A stretch of DNA of 64,000 bases from Haberlea rhodopensis (GCA_907163345.1 CAJQUN010001300.1:1-64000), one strand, 5' to 3'; numbered from the stretch's first letter, positions 13,201 to 25,076 are shown. Numbers and translations: made by a program. The notes: a model not told the origin generated them from the sequence alone.

Positions 13201-13224
13201 GTCACAAAATAAGTTTAATGATAA

Positions 13225-13569
13225 TGTATGATCAAACGATTGCCGCTTTATCAAAAGATATAGCTGATAGTAACGGTGCAACTCAAATCTTTTAAACCTT
13301 ACAGCAGCACAAGCACCACATTTCGATCGATCACATAGCAAGGACAATTGTTGTACCCAACAATCACCCAAACAATAGGAACTTATGTGAATCGAACGCG
13401 TGACATTGACTCTGATATCAATCGTAGGAATATCAATCGTAGGATCAAGCGCATGCCGCTTTACCAAACGATATAGCTGATGTTAACGGTGCAAATCTTT
13501 TAAACTATAAAGTATCATAAGCAACACTTTTCGATTGATCACATGGCTGGGCAATTGTTGTAACCAATG
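13225..13569 (-). mobile_element. TRIM (miniature LTR retrotransposon), copy 1
   Basis: A 345-bp terminal-repeat retrotransposon in miniature. The minus-strand 5' LTR is about 13437-13569 (133 bp) and the 3' LTR is 13225-13362 (138 bp, TGTTGGGTAC...ATCATACA). The internal region of about 75 bp has a degenerate Met-tRNA primer site (TTGATATCAGAG) and a 15-bp tandem duplication next to it. The flanking target duplication GATAA is perfect (13220-13224 and 13570-13574). The first two bases of the 5' LTR have changed from TG to CA. It is homologous to the better-preserved element at 35249-35600. It lies between truncated Copia C and the clathrin light chain gene, ending 143 bp before that gene's ATG. 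It carries no coding sequence. Confidence 0.85.
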
Positions 13570-13712
13570 GATAATCCCATTTTCAAATCCATCTTTTACC
13601 GATCCCATCACACACACACAGTTGGTTTTTTTTTTTTTTTTACACAGTTTTATACATTGCTGATACATACTTATATCCCCACTTAGATAATTGAAGAAGA
13701 GGTGTTCGGAAA

Positions 13713-15412
13713 ATGGATTCGTTTGATGATGGAGGATTCGACGTAGATCCAGCAAACGACGTCGTTGAGGGGATCCAAGATGACATGCAGTACGGTTTCG
13801 AAGGCGACAACGACGTCGCACCACCGCCAATGGACCCCAACAATAACATGCACTACTCAACAGATGATTATGGCTATGGCGATGATGATAACGGGAAGCT
13901 GTACGACATGGCGGATGAAGGGATTTTCACGTCGTCTGATGGCGGCGGAGGACCTCTGCTTCCGGAGCCCAGTCAGATGCGTGAGGAAAGCTCCGCTTTT
14001 CACGAATGGCGTCGGTAATTAATAGCCCTTTTCCTGGATTCCATCATTATGATATTTTAGGAGACGAATTTCAAGATCATATTCATCCCCCCATGATTGG
14101 GCAGTTTCCGACGAGTCTACGTGCGTGGGTGCATGAATCTTGGGTCAGATTGATTGTGAAATATATTAATTAATGCTTTCACAGATCTAACTTCTGTAAT
14201 TAGCTTTTGATTGGTAGCAAATTAGTTAATTTTTATCGAAGCTGCCAATTCTCTCCCACAGAAACATATTTACGTGGCGGCACTCCAAAAAATTTAGTGG
14301 AATGGATATTATGAATTAATTTCAGAAGTTCTTTGAAGCATTCTCATGAATATCTATAACTCATGTAACGTGTGTCACACTAAGATGGTGATGCTCAACT
14401 TTCATGGTTCAGAGTTGCTGTTGGATTTAAGGATTCATTCCTCTTCAGGAGATTTTGCGAAGCTTTGATCATTACATTCAAGATATTTAAGTGGAAAGAC
14501 ATTATTAATACCTTCGTTAAATATTCTATATGAGCAATTTAAGCTTTTGGTGAAACATTGAATCTATCTGGTTATGGACATTTGGTCTAATCCTTCTTCA
14601 AGTTGCATGTTAGTCTATGATCCTCTGTTCCTTTTCCAAAAAAGAGTATAAAATACGAACATTTCTATGGCATGAATTTAAGAATTTCTTATTTTCTTTG
14701 CAGCCAAAACGCCATTTATCTTGAGGAGAAAGAGAAGAAAGAAAAGGAGATGAGGGATCAGGTAATTGCTGAAGCAGAGGAATACAAGAGGCAATTTTAC
14801 GAGAAAAGGACTCAGAATTGCGAGAACAATAAGGCCCAGAATAGGGAAAGAGAGAAAGTAAATTCAAATTTCATGTTTGATACATACAGTTTTAAGAAAT
14901 ACATGACATAAAAATCGGATTCTTTCTTCGTGCAGCTTTATCTAGCCAATCAAGAGAAGTTTCATAAAGAAGCTGACAAGCAATACTGGAAAGCGATAGC
15001 GGAACTCATACCCCGCGAAGTTTCGAAACTCGAGAAGAGGAGAGGCAAAAAAGAAGACGAAAAGAAAGTTTCGGTTGTGGTAGTTCAAGGGCCGAAGCCC
15101 GGGAAACCCACCGACATGTCGAGAATGCGTCAAGTCCTTCTGAAGCTGAAGCAAACTCCTCCACCTCATATGGTTCCACCCAAAATAGATAAAGCCAAAG
15201 ATGCAGCAAAGGAAGGGAAGGATGCGAAAGATGGGAATACTGCCACGACAAAACCATCTAAGGATGCAACACAAACTGCATCCCCTGCTGCAGGGGACGA
15301 GCCTGATTCTGCTACTAAAGCCGATGCTGCTGCTAAAACAACGACCCCTGATGCATCGTCCGATGCGGGCGGCGAAAAAACTGTGAAGGCAGAGTCTTCC
15401 GCTGATGCGTGA
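13713..15412 (+). CDS. CLC: Clathrin light chain
   Basis: This is the light chain subunit of the clathrin triskelion. It binds the clathrin heavy chain hub and regulates coat assembly on endocytic and trans-Golgi vesicles. There are three exons with GT-AG introns: 13713-14014, 14704-14857 and 14936-15412, encoding 310 residues. The N-terminus is acidic and Gly/Asp-rich (MDSFDDGGFDVDP). The conserved heavy-chain-binding helix spans exons 1-3: EWRRQNAIYLEEKEKKEKEM, then EAEEYKRQFYEKRTQNCENN and NREREKLYLANQEKFHKEAD. The plant-specific QGPKPGKPTDMSRMRQVLLKLK follows. The tail is Ala/Lys/Thr/Asp-rich and low-complexity. Length lies within the range of plant CLCs. The frame is intact. A poly-T tract (13626-13641) and a TRIM lie just upstream, and AATAAA at 15613-15618 is a plausible polyadenylation signal. 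Confidence 0.95.
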
Positions 15413-15731
15413 TGAGTATTGAAAATTGAATCTTTTATTTATGTAATAAGATTCTGTGGCTTAGTTTATTAGTTCATGTTGTTTGTTGTTACTTTGGTAT
15501 TATTCCCATCACTACGAGAACGTCGAGAGGTAATAATTGGAGCTCTATTTTGACAAACTTGTTGGGCTGCGAATGACAATGTCCTTACTTGGTTTGTGTC
15601 CCTTTTTTTTGTAATAAAATGAGCCGTATCACCTTAGTCATTTCTCCAAGTTCCTTATCCTCACTGACATGCATTGGCAGGAACATTGATTGTATCAAGC
15701 ATTACGATGTTGCTTTGGAATTGGTTTTAGG
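15413..15731. other. CLC 3' UTR and short spacer
   Basis: T-rich sequence after the clathrin light chain stop, with AATAAA at 15613-15618. No other gene is seen before Copia element D's target duplication. Confidence 0.5.
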
Positions 15732-15736
15732 GCTTT

Positions 15737-18700
15737 TATTAAGGAAGATCCTACATGATCCTACATGATTGTATCAAATCTTCCCATATCATCTATATTT
15801 GTAAACTAAATATCTCTTAGTATATTAAGGAGATCTTACCTTATCTCCAACCATTGTAATTTGTATAAATCCCTCTTCTATTGAATAAAAAGATTGAGAG
15901 CTTAAAATATCAAACTCTATATGGTATCAGACATAATTGATCCTCTCCCACCACCCTAACCCTACTTTACGTCTCTATCCTGCGCCTCTCATGGCTTCTT
16001 CCTCCTCCACCACCACCGACGATAACCTCTCTGTCCCTGCCGTCCATAAATCCTCTCCCATTCCTATCACCGCCCACCAACATCTACCCGTCAAATTAAC
16101 AGCCTCTAATTTCCCTTCTTGGAGAGCACAACTTGTTGCTCTTCTCAATGGATTTGCTCTCATTGGATACGTTGATGGCCGCATATCAGCACCACCTGCA
16201 GAACCCGAAGCTTCTCCATCTTCTGAGTTCTCCCATTGGTTTCAACAAGACCAGCTTATTTTATCGGCGATCTTTGGCTCATTATCGCCGGAAATACTCC
16301 CGCTTGTTGCCTCCGCAACATCCTCCGCCGCTGCATGGCACATTCTGACTCGGTTGTTTGCTAATAAATCCCGCACACGAGTCATGCATTTGAAGGATGA
16401 TCTCTCCCGTGTCACACTCGGTTCCCAAACTGTCACCACCTTCCTTCAATCTATTAAGTCAAAAGCTGATGAACTCGCCATCATTGACAAGCCTTTATCC
16501 GATGATGATCTCACCCTTTATATACTGAATGGCTTGGGATCCACTTTTCGCGAAATTGCAGCGCCAATTCGTGCGCGCGAGACATCTCTTCGTTTTGAGG
16601 AGCTTCATGATCTTCTTGTTGCTCACGAAGACTACTTAAAACGTCTGGACTCCAACACCTCTTCGCTCATAGCCACTGCCAATACGGTTGTTTCTGCTTC
16701 AGCGCACGCACCTCGTCCCCCTCACTCTGGTGGTCGTAGCCCTAACCGCGGCAGTTCAAGTCGTGGCTACCACTCACACCAATGACGGGGTGGCCCGAAC
16801 AATTCTCGCGGTCGTGGGAAGGGTAATGGTTTCTCTACTCAGTCTCCTTTTAATTATTCTAATACCCCACGACCTATTGTGATATGTCAGTTATGCGGTG
16901 TCCCTGGACATATTGCCCCTTATTGTCGGAAACTGCAAGCTTCTGCAAATCATGCTCAAAGCCCCCCAAATTTTCATCCTAACAACTCATGGCTAGTCGA
17001 CTCCGGTGCATCACATAGTCTTACTGCTGATCTCAATAATCTCTCTGTGCACTCTGAGTATGATGGCACGGAAGAGGTTCATATTGCTGATGGAACTGGC
17101 CTCCCAATTACGCACACTGGTACATCTACCCTGAGCTTTCCTGCTCGTACTTTTTATTTATCTGATGTATTGTGCGTTCCTGAAGCTAGGCAGAATTTAT
17201 TATCTGTTCATCAGTTCACGAAATCTAATGGTGTTTCTCTTGAATTCTATCCCACTCACTTCTATGTCAAGGACCAGGTCACGGGGGCGATTCTGGCCAA
17301 AGGCTTATGTAAACATGGTGTTTATCATCTTACGTCTCCACCACACCTATCTCCACCATCGGCATCTATTGCTTTGATTGGCGCCCGGGCTTCTTCAACA
17401 ATTTGGCATGCTCGATTGGCCCATCCTTCTTCTAGAACTAGCTCATTTATTATTTCGCATTTTAAATTACCAACTGTTAAACGTACCACGGGTACCAGAG
17501 ACTTGTCATGTGATTCTTGCTTTACTAATAAATCACACCAATTACCTTTTCTTGCTACATCTCTTATTAGTCACCATCCGCTTCATTATGTGTATGTTGA
17601 TGTTTGGGGGCCCACCCCGACTCCATCTACTGATGGTTTTCGCTACTATTTTTTACTTGTGGATCATTATACTAAATATTGCTGGTATTACCCCTTGGCA
17701 CGTAAATCGGATGTCTCCACTATATTTCCTCAATTTCAGAGGCTTGTTGAAAACCAATTTGGTAATTCGCTAAAAAATTTATACAGCGACAATGGCGGAG
17801 AATTTATGGCCTTGCGTCCTTATCTCTCTTCTAAGGGTATTAGCTGGCTAACCACTGCTCCGCACACCCCTCAGCAAATGGCACCTCTGAACGGCGACAC
17901 CGTCATATTGTGGCCACTGGCCGTGCCCTCATGCATCATGTCTCTCTACCTGTTTGCCTCTGGAATTATGCATTTGCCACAGCCGTATACTTAATCAACA
18001 GGCTGCCCACTCCTGTTCTCAATCATAAAAGTCCCTTTGAGGTGCTTTTCTCTCGTCCTCCTGATTATCTTAAATTACGCACCTTTGGCTGCTTGTGTTA
18101 TCCTTGGATTCACCCATATACTCGGAGTAAATTGGACTCTCCTTCTGTCTCATGTTTATTTGTTGGCTACTCAACCTCCCAAAATGCATATCAGTGCATG
18201 GAACTCGAGTCTAAACGTGTATTTATCTCTCGGCATGTTCGCTTCTCGGAATTTATTTTTCCAACCAAGCGTAAGCATTATTTTGGTGAGCTCCCTACAA
18301 CTAGTCCCGTTGTTCCACCTGCACCTGCCTCTCTCAGTATACTGCAACCTTTGCCTTCTCCACCTGTTCCGCCCTTGTCAGCATCACCGCCTGCGCCAGC
18401 CTCGGCTCCTCTCCCTTCACCCTCTGTTCCTTCAGACTCTACATGGACTCATGTCATGCGTACCCGCAGTCTGAACAATATCTATCGACCAAAGCAGGTC
18501 CACACTGCCACTACCAATACTATGCCTCCAGACATTGAACCTACTTGTGTCTCTGAAGCTCTCAAGGATCCTCGTTGGCGCACCGCTATGACAGAGGAAT
18601 TTACTGCTTTACTTCATCATGGAACTTGGTCTCTTGTTCCTCCTGGCCCTGCTTCGAACATCATTGGATGCAAATGGGTGTTTCGTATAAAACGGAAGTC

Positions 18701-20246
18701 TGATGGTTCCATCGACAAATTTAAGGCTCGACTTGTTGCCAAGGGATTTCATCAGCGTCCCGGGGTCGATTACACGAACACCTTCAGCCCTGTTGTCAAG
18801 CCTGTCACTATCCGTACTGTCCTCACTATTGCTCTACAGCACAATTGGCCTTTACGCCAACTGCACATTAGCAATGCATTTCTCCATGGGACATTAAATG
18901 AAGCTGTCTACATGTGTCAACCACCGGGTTTCGGTGATCCTAACTTCCCGCATCATGTGTGTCACCTACACAAATCCCTATATGGTCTTCGCCAAGCCCC
19001 TCGGGCATGGTACTCTGCTCTTAGCTCGGCTTTGCTCTCATTTGGTTTTACTCAGTCCCGGTCTGACACGTCTTTGTTTGTTCTACACCGTGGTCCTCTG
19101 CACTTACTATGCTTAGTATATGTTGATGATCTTGTCCTCACCAACTCTGATTCTGCCCAGATTCAGTCTCTTATTTCTCATCTCGGCAGTCTATTTGCTG
19201 TCAAAGACCTTGGCCCTTTGACATATTTCTTAGGTGTTGAAGTTGCTTCCTGTCAGGAGGGTTTATTCATGTCCCAACATAAATACACAGTTGATCTCCT
19301 ACGCCGACACAAAATGGATGGTGCCAAACCTGTCACCACTCCCATGGCTACTAGTACCTCAACTGTCACTCCATGCTCTGTTGATTCCACCGATTATCGT
19401 CGTGCCATTGGGGGTCTTCAATACTTGACTCTTACACGTCCTGACATTTCATTCACTGTCAACCGCTTGGCTCAATCCATGAGCACTCCAACAGCCGATA
19501 ATTGGGCCGCTGTCAAGCGTTTATTTCGTTACTTAAAAGGCACACTTCATCATGGTCTTCTTTTACGGCGCTCCACTAATCTATCTCTTACAGCTTACTC
19601 TGATGCTGACTGGGCTGGTGATCCACTCCTTCGCAAATCTACCTCTGCGTACATTATATTCTTGGGTCCCAATCCCATCTCCTGGCGCTCTCAAAAACAA
19701 AAGGCTGTTTCTCGCTCATCGACTGAGTCTGAGTATCGCTCTCTTGCATCTGCAGCTGCCGAAGTCTGCTGGATACGAAATCTATTCACCGACTTGGGCA
19801 TTCGGCTACCAGAGACCCCCCGCAATCTATGTGACAACATAGGGGCCACCCGTCTTGCTCTCCATCCTGTTATGCACTCCCGCATGAAGCATATTGCCAT
19901 TGATATTCATTTTGTTCGTGATCTCTCCTCCAAATGACTTTTGACAGTTTCCTTTGTTCACACTGAAGATCAACTGGCGGACGTCTTAACCAAGCCCCTA
20001 CATCGGGCTCGTTTTACAATGCTGCGTTCCAAAATCTCTGTGGCTGATGGCACGTCAATTTTGCGGGGGCGTATTAAGGAAGATCCTACATGATTGTATC
20101 AAATCTTCCCATATCATCTATATTTGTAAACTAAATATCTCTTAGCATATTAAGGAGGTCTTACCTTATCTCCAATCATTGTAATTTGTATAAATCCCTC
20201 TTCTATTGAATAAAAAGATTGAGAGCTTAAAATATCAAACTCTATA
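15737..20246 (+). mobile_element. Copia element D, full-length
   Basis: A complete plus-strand Copia element of about 4.5 kb. The LTRs are 15737-15921 (185 bp) and 20072-20246 (175 bp), TATTAAGG...CTCTATA. They differ by three substitutions and a 10-bp tandem duplication (CCTACATGAT) present only in the left LTR. The target duplication GCTTT is perfect (15732-15736 and 20247-20251). The primer binding site TGGTATCAGA starts at 15922. The polypurine tract TTTTGCGGGGGCG ends at 20071. LTR ends of TA...TA are unusual, but both the target duplication and the LTR comparison support them. Confidence 0.93.
15991..20093 (+). pseudogene. Copia element D gag-pol with three disabling lesions
   Basis: The domains are in Copia order. 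Gag runs from the likely ATG at 15991 (MASSSSTTTDD; the frame opens earlier at 15937). The zinc knuckle CQLCGVPGHIAPYC is near 16885 and the protease WLVDSGASHSLT near 16990. Next come the pre-integrase region (WHARLAHPS, CDSCFTNKSH), the integrase core (VDVWGPTPTP, LLVDHYTKYCWYYPL, SDNGGE), RT (GCKWVFRIK, ARLVAKGFHQRPGVD, YVDDLVL) and RNase H (SDADWAGDP, SSTESEYRSLASA, DQLADVLTKPL). Lesions are a TGA nonsense codon at 16783-16785 between gag and the knuckle, a one-base deletion near 17878 after HTPQQ, and a TGA after VRDLSSK (19935-19937) with frame continuing into the LTR. RT and RNase H are otherwise very well kept. Confidence 0.92.
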
Positions 20247-20251
20247 GCTTT

Positions 20252-22046
20252 CACTATGCTGCAAGTCCACCTCAAAACAAGGCCTCTTCTCCCTAGCATA
20301 GTCCAACTCTTGTTTTGTGCCCTTTGAGGCCCGGGGAGCTGAGGGCTTTCGATTCTCCTGGGCATTCGCATACTGTGTCTAAAGCACCACTGGTTAATCT
20401 CGACGTGTCAAGTTTACTTTTTTTTTTTTTTGACAAATAAAAACAAAAGTTGCTTCTTTACGAACTCATGTGCGAGTAGGCTCAGGCACAGGCTCAGTTG
20501 CTTTTATGCATTCATAACTACTGAAATGTTTTGGACAGTGGAACAACATCCTTCCACACCACTTTACTCCTTTTAGTTAGTTACATTCACATTTGAATTC
20601 TAACATGATTTACATGTATTTAATAAATATCATTTATTTAATATTTTACATTATTTACAATGTGAATTAGTAAAGCCGACAGCAGAAAAATTAATAGCAT
20701 TTGACAAGATATTAATAACAAATTAATGTGGTGTGCTTCTTTCAATGATCACATGCTGTTTTAGTCTTCAAACCTTTAACATCTCAGTTTTGATATTTTT
20801 GAGGAGGGTTGAAAGAAGCCATAAAGTCGATGACATTAATTACTGCACCAAAAACTATGTCGGAAATTATGTATAAATTAGAGAGATATATTTTCTGGTA
20901 TATTTCGTATCATATGAAAGTTTACTTGCTCTCTAAATCTTTATACTTTTTAGAGCTCTCGGTCTTGCCGCAGTAGTAAAACTCATCCCCTCTAGAAATG
21001 GCTCAAGTTCGAGTCACGCGGTGTGCGCAAAAAACTTTTGTCCCTTCTCATTATAAATTTTTTTTTATATAATATATAATAATTTAGTTATATTTTCGGT
21101 TTTCTAAAAATATATAATAAGCGATAAAAGTTAAAATAAATACTCATTTAAAAAAAATACTTATTATATATATGTATTATGTACAGTTATTTATTTAATA
21201 TATAATAAAGAATATAACATAAATAAATTATAGCTATATAATATACATCCAGTAAGTAATATGGAACCACTAATCAAGCCTAAGTTAATGGATTATCATT
21301 TTGAATATAAGGAATTTATTTATTTTTATTTTTTGGTTTCATAAAACATTTTGAATCACTCGCAACGAATCGGTTTTCTTCGATGAAACTAAGCATTTAT
21401 AAATTTAGATTCTTCCCCTTTTTTATATTTGGAATTATTTCTTTTAAATAGGCATAGAACATTATGTAAGAGTTCGGAAATAAAAAAAGTTTTGGAAAAA
21501 AATTAAATTTTTGGCTCTTAGCAGTAATAGTTGTGTGATAGTAATTTATATCTGTTATTTAATTAGAAAAATATTATCATTAAAATATGCTAATGCAACT
21601 TCCCCCTCTGAAAGAATTTATTACTATAAAAAGGAAATTTAAATATATCTTGTCACCCCCAAAAATTATATTTTGACACTCATAAAAAATTATACCTTTC
21701 ATTTTTTATATTATTATTTTTTTATCACCTAAACAAAAAGTTATGGATTCACAGTGTACATGTTGTATATACATGTGTCCAACCCCAATACTGTAGTTTA
21801 CTTTGGTCAGAATGTGAGCCACGTTTATTGATTCCATCAGTGTCGGCCGGAACGTCTGAATATGAAAGCCGAGCACATGCGCTACCTTGACCCACATTAA
21901 ATACTTCTTAAGCGAATTTTGTTTAATTCTTGAGCTACTACTTTCTCACACCGAGTCAGAATTTTTAATTAAAAAAATGTAATGAATATTATTGGTATTT
22001 TGATAAACAAAATTTATAGTTTAAAAAAATTATATTTTTTATTTAC
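20252..22046. other. AT-rich intergenic spacer with transposon remnants
   Basis: No gene is seen. Around 20966-21042 there is a tRNA-like pair of promoter boxes (see separate entry). Around 21600-21720 a run of CACCCCCAAAAATTATATTTTGAC-type sequence resembles degraded ends of the GGGGCGGAGCC hAT family also seen at 29488 and 32786. Confidence 0.5.
20966..21070 (+). repeat. tRNA-derived SINE-like fragment
   Basis: A box A-like TGCCGCAGTAG and, about 35 bases later, a box B-like AGTTCGAGTCA are followed by a T-rich tail. This spacing is what a tRNA-derived RNA polymerase III promoter would show. No target duplication was found, so it may be a fragment. Confidence 0.4.
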
Positions 22047-22057
22047 TCCCAATACTC

Positions 22058-22253
22058 CACGAAAGAAGGGTGATCATCGACGCAATAGTTAAAGTTGTTG
22101 TTAAGGTCGAAGGTCACGAGTTCGAGTCGTGAAAACAGCATGTTATATTGCTAGAGAAGGCTGTGTATATTAAGGACAAAGTGCCCCAACTCCTCCCAAT
22201 ACCCCGTGTATAGCAGGAGCTTCGTACATCGAGGTTTGCTTCTTCTTTTTTAT
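22058..22253 (+). mobile_element. SINE of the Au/TS type
   Basis: A 196-bp tRNA-derived SINE with an 11-bp perfect target duplication TCCCAATACTC on both sides (22047-22057 and 22254-22264). Box B is clear (GGTCACGAGTTCGAGTCGTG, near 22110). The body matches the general plan of plant Au/TS SINEs: GTGAAAACAGC after box B, AAGGCTGTGTA, CCCCGTGTATAGCAGGAGC, CATCGAGGTTTGC, and a T-rich 3' end. It is somewhat diverged. It sits in the 3' flank of the beta-expansin gene. The family assignment is from recall of the consensus, not a search. Confidence 0.8.
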
Positions 22254-22264
22254 TCCCAATACTC

Positions 22265-22759
22265 ATGAAGCCCGTGCCTAAATTCGAGACTGGATCCAAC
22301 AGTGATTTTAGAGAATAGTAGTCGTTGAGACGTGATACAAGTAGCCAAAAGTTAAGTTACCGTTAGCCTATCCTGTTTTTTCGGTAGTAATTTGTCGTCA
22401 TCGAATTTGTCAATATATTAATGAAAATATCTTCCATCATTTCATACTTATACATGTAATAAAATATACAATAAATAATTAAGAAATAGAGACACTCCTC
22501 AAATTCATTATCTGACTTTGGATCATCAATTCTTACACTTACGAGGAAACGGTTCATAACCTTAATTAGTGGGAAAATATAAAAAAAAAACACGCACCAA
22601 GACTTAATTCCCACTGGGTAATATTTTATAAACTATTGAATACGCACTCTCTCCTTTGGAGAGGGCTACACACCATAATCGACAACACAAACACTTGCAA
22701 ACGACTAACAAAACAAAGATCAAGTCTAACCAGACTCCTTCGAAAAACCCCCATGGATT
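22265..22759. other. 3' flank of beta-expansin gene
   Basis: No gene is seen. It holds the beta-expansin 3' UTR on the minus strand and AT-rich spacer. Confidence 0.5.
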
Positions 22760-24939
22760 TCAGGGAAAGAAGTTGAGACGAGTTGTGTAAGTGGCTTTAG
22801 GAGTCCAATTTCTCGGAATCACATCCCTGGCCGAGAGTGTTTTTCCGGTCGATAGTGTTGTTAACTTCACAGAGAATGGTCCTTGAAGAGGTCCAGCAAT
22901 AATGCACCAATTTGCACCCCATACATGTGTCATCTCTAACCATTGGTTTGAATTTGCCTTCGTAACAAAAAAGCTTATGACATCAATAACACAAAGGTAA
23001 TCTTGCAAACCGATGTTATATGAGTTATGTTGAGGGTGCATCAATCATAGGATGCGAATATTCACATCCATATTTGATGATAATATTCTCATCTAAGTGT
23101 GTTGCGTACTCTTAAAAGCATAATCTTTAAGGGTAATAACAAGCCAAGCTGTTATACGTGAAGTAAGCATTTGTATTAGGACAAAAAATTATGGTAAGTT
23201 CATCTAAATGTAAAGGGCAAAAAGGGTTGTTAATAGCTTATTTCTTTTTACATATAAAGTTAGGCAAGCGGTTGGATTAAGGGGTCACATGTGGGCTACT
23301 TTTTGTTTCTTGATGCAATACTGACTATTGCAAAGCATTTAAGAGGCTCCTTTTAGATACTCGTGCAAGTGGAGACTTTTGAAAGAGACCAAGAATCCCC
23401 ACCCTTTTTGACTATGAAAAAAAAAAAACACTTTTATTGTCCCAATATTGCACTTTCATTAAATAAGTAATGAAAAGTCTATGAGCAATTCCTTTTAACT
23501 GCGAAAAATTGCATGAGTTTACCTTTAGACTTCAAATTATTTTTCAAGACATATATCTTGTTAAGAATACACGGGGTTCCAATTTAAAACTAATTGGCTT
23601 TGAAGGGAGTAACTCATAATCTTTTATAAAGAGCATTTATAGCTTTCAAGTATCCAATATGGGACAACAACTCTCAACATATATTGGAATCGACAAGTTA
23701 TAACTTACAATGTTAAAATACAAAAACAATCATTAGCCTTGTTCTTACCATGGTACCTAAAAATTAAAATCGTTGGTGTTTTCTTTTTGTTAAGGGGGGA
23801 AAATGAAATTAGGCACTCTAAAATGTGGATAATATATATTACCTGTCTTATATGCATCGACCCAACATCACCATCTCCATCCTCAAATTCAGTTAGAAGT
23901 GAGAGCCAATAATTTGTTGATCCTTCATTCACTCGAAATGCAATGTTTTTTCCTGGATACTTGCACGGAGTCCTGCATTATATTTTTGTGTTAAATCGAG
24001 CTCAAGTTCAAATAAAGTAGCTTAAATTTTAAATTTAAGCTCCCCCTAATTCACAGGACTGAATTATTTTTTGAAGAGCAATTGTGTTAATATATGCTAA
24101 AAATTTAGAATATAAAATAATCAACAAGTGTAAAGACTTATATTCTTTTATAGCAATTATTACAATTACTTGTGGTTGACGAAATGAATACTCGAATACG
24201 AGATCTTTGGATAGCAATTATGACCGATAACAGATGATATACAGGTTATCAGCGTAAAGACTCAGAATGAATATGTCCAATAAACATTTTATTTGAAGGG
24301 ATTTTTATTTTGGTAGGTCAATAAATAAGTAACAGTAGAGTTTACCACTTTCTTAAGATCGATATATAAATGGTCATCACTGTAATTAATTAATCAACTA
24401 ATTATCACGTCACTAAATGACAAATCAAAACAATAAGACCGTTAAAAACACTGAATCAAAGAAACATAATTTCAAGGAATCACATTATTCGATAATGTAA
24501 TTTACCTGCGGTAGAGGACAGTGATTTCGCCGCGGTTGCGGAGCAGGCCGTGGTCACCGGCGACTGCCATGCGTCCGAAGGCGGCGCCACTGAGATCAAA
24601 ATGTGTGCGCCCATTCGAACAATAACCACCGGGGCACTCGTCGGTTATAATGACAGTCACCGCCCTCCTAGAGCATATCGAATTGTCCAAACACTTCACT
24701 TTATAGCACGCGCCGCAGCCCTCGCCGCCCTTGAACAGAACCGGGCTCACCGCGCCAACTCTCGCCCTGAAGGGCTTCACATCAACCAGAGAGCCGTACC
24801 CACACGCCCCCCCGTCGCTTCCGTCTCCTTCAGGGCTACCGTACCAAGTGGCTGTGGCCGGATGCCAATGCAGGTCAGCCACCGCGGCGGCTGAGGCCAC
24901 CAGCATGCAGACAAGAAGTAAGTAGAGTAGACCCTTCAT
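22760..24939 (-). CDS. EXPB: Beta-expansin, secreted cell-wall-loosening protein
   Basis: Three exons on the minus strand: 24939-24506, 23972-23843 and 22957-22760, with GT-AG introns of 533 and 885 bp, encoding 253 residues. Residues 1 to about 20 form a hydrophobic signal peptide (MKGLLYLLLVCMLVASAAAV), so the protein enters the secretory path to the wall. Domain 1 is the six-stranded double-psi barrel (ATATWYGSPEGDGSDGGACGYG, the conserved Cys set GCGACYKVKC and ITDECPGGYC, and the HFDLS motif). Domain 2 is the CBM63-like grass-pollen-allergen fold with WGANWC, GPFSVKLTTLSTG, LSARDVIPRNW and ATYTTRLNF near the end. Both domains are complete and the splice joins keep frame. Expansins loosen cellulose-matrix contacts without hydrolysis. 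A 2.1 kb transposon lies 137 bp upstream of the ATG. Confidence 0.95.
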
Positions 24940-25076
24940 AATGTGGAATGTTAATCGTCAAACCACCACCCAGCGGCGGAGCGTGTAAATCGAGGTGAAT
25001 GGTCTGCCGACTCTGTTTTGGTGAAGTTGCTGAGTTGAAACTTGAAACAAAGCGCAGTTAGAAGAGTGTACTTGTG
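24940..25076 (-). promoter_or_regulatory. Beta-expansin proximal 5' region
   Basis: The 137 bp between the expansin ATG and the transposon hold no convincing TATA box on the minus strand and look like 5' UTR. A TATA-like TTTATTTATTACA lies at about 27215-27228 on the far side of the transposon, which suggests the insertion split the original promoter from the leader. This is inference from position. Confidence 0.35.

Larger units (their letters stand above)
1691..13224 (-). mobile_element. Copia element C, 5'-truncated, split by a nested element
   Basis: This is a minus-strand Ty1/Copia element and the outermost of three nested elements. Its integrase C-terminus, reverse transcriptase and RNase H lie at about 13200-11292. 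The 3' LTR begins at 11291 (minus strand TGATAGTTAG, just after a G-rich tract) and runs to 11126. It is then interrupted by element A and appears to resume at 1755 and end near 1691 with CATTTTACA, giving an LTR of about 231 bp. A TATA-like TATAAATA lies in the LTR near 11135. Gag, protease and most of integrase are missing, because the element stops near 13200. No 5' LTR or target duplication is left to confirm the outer boundary. The LTR end at 1691 is inferred from a typical ...CA end and continuity across element A's target duplication. Confidence 0.65.

Noticed and set aside
21706..21897. 63-residue minus-strand frame considered as a LINE or gene fragment
   Set aside because: No conserved motif and no supporting neighbour.
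24550..24894. Plus-strand frame opposite the expansin first exon
   Set aside because: Antisense shadow of a clear beta-expansin exon with signal peptide and HFD motif.
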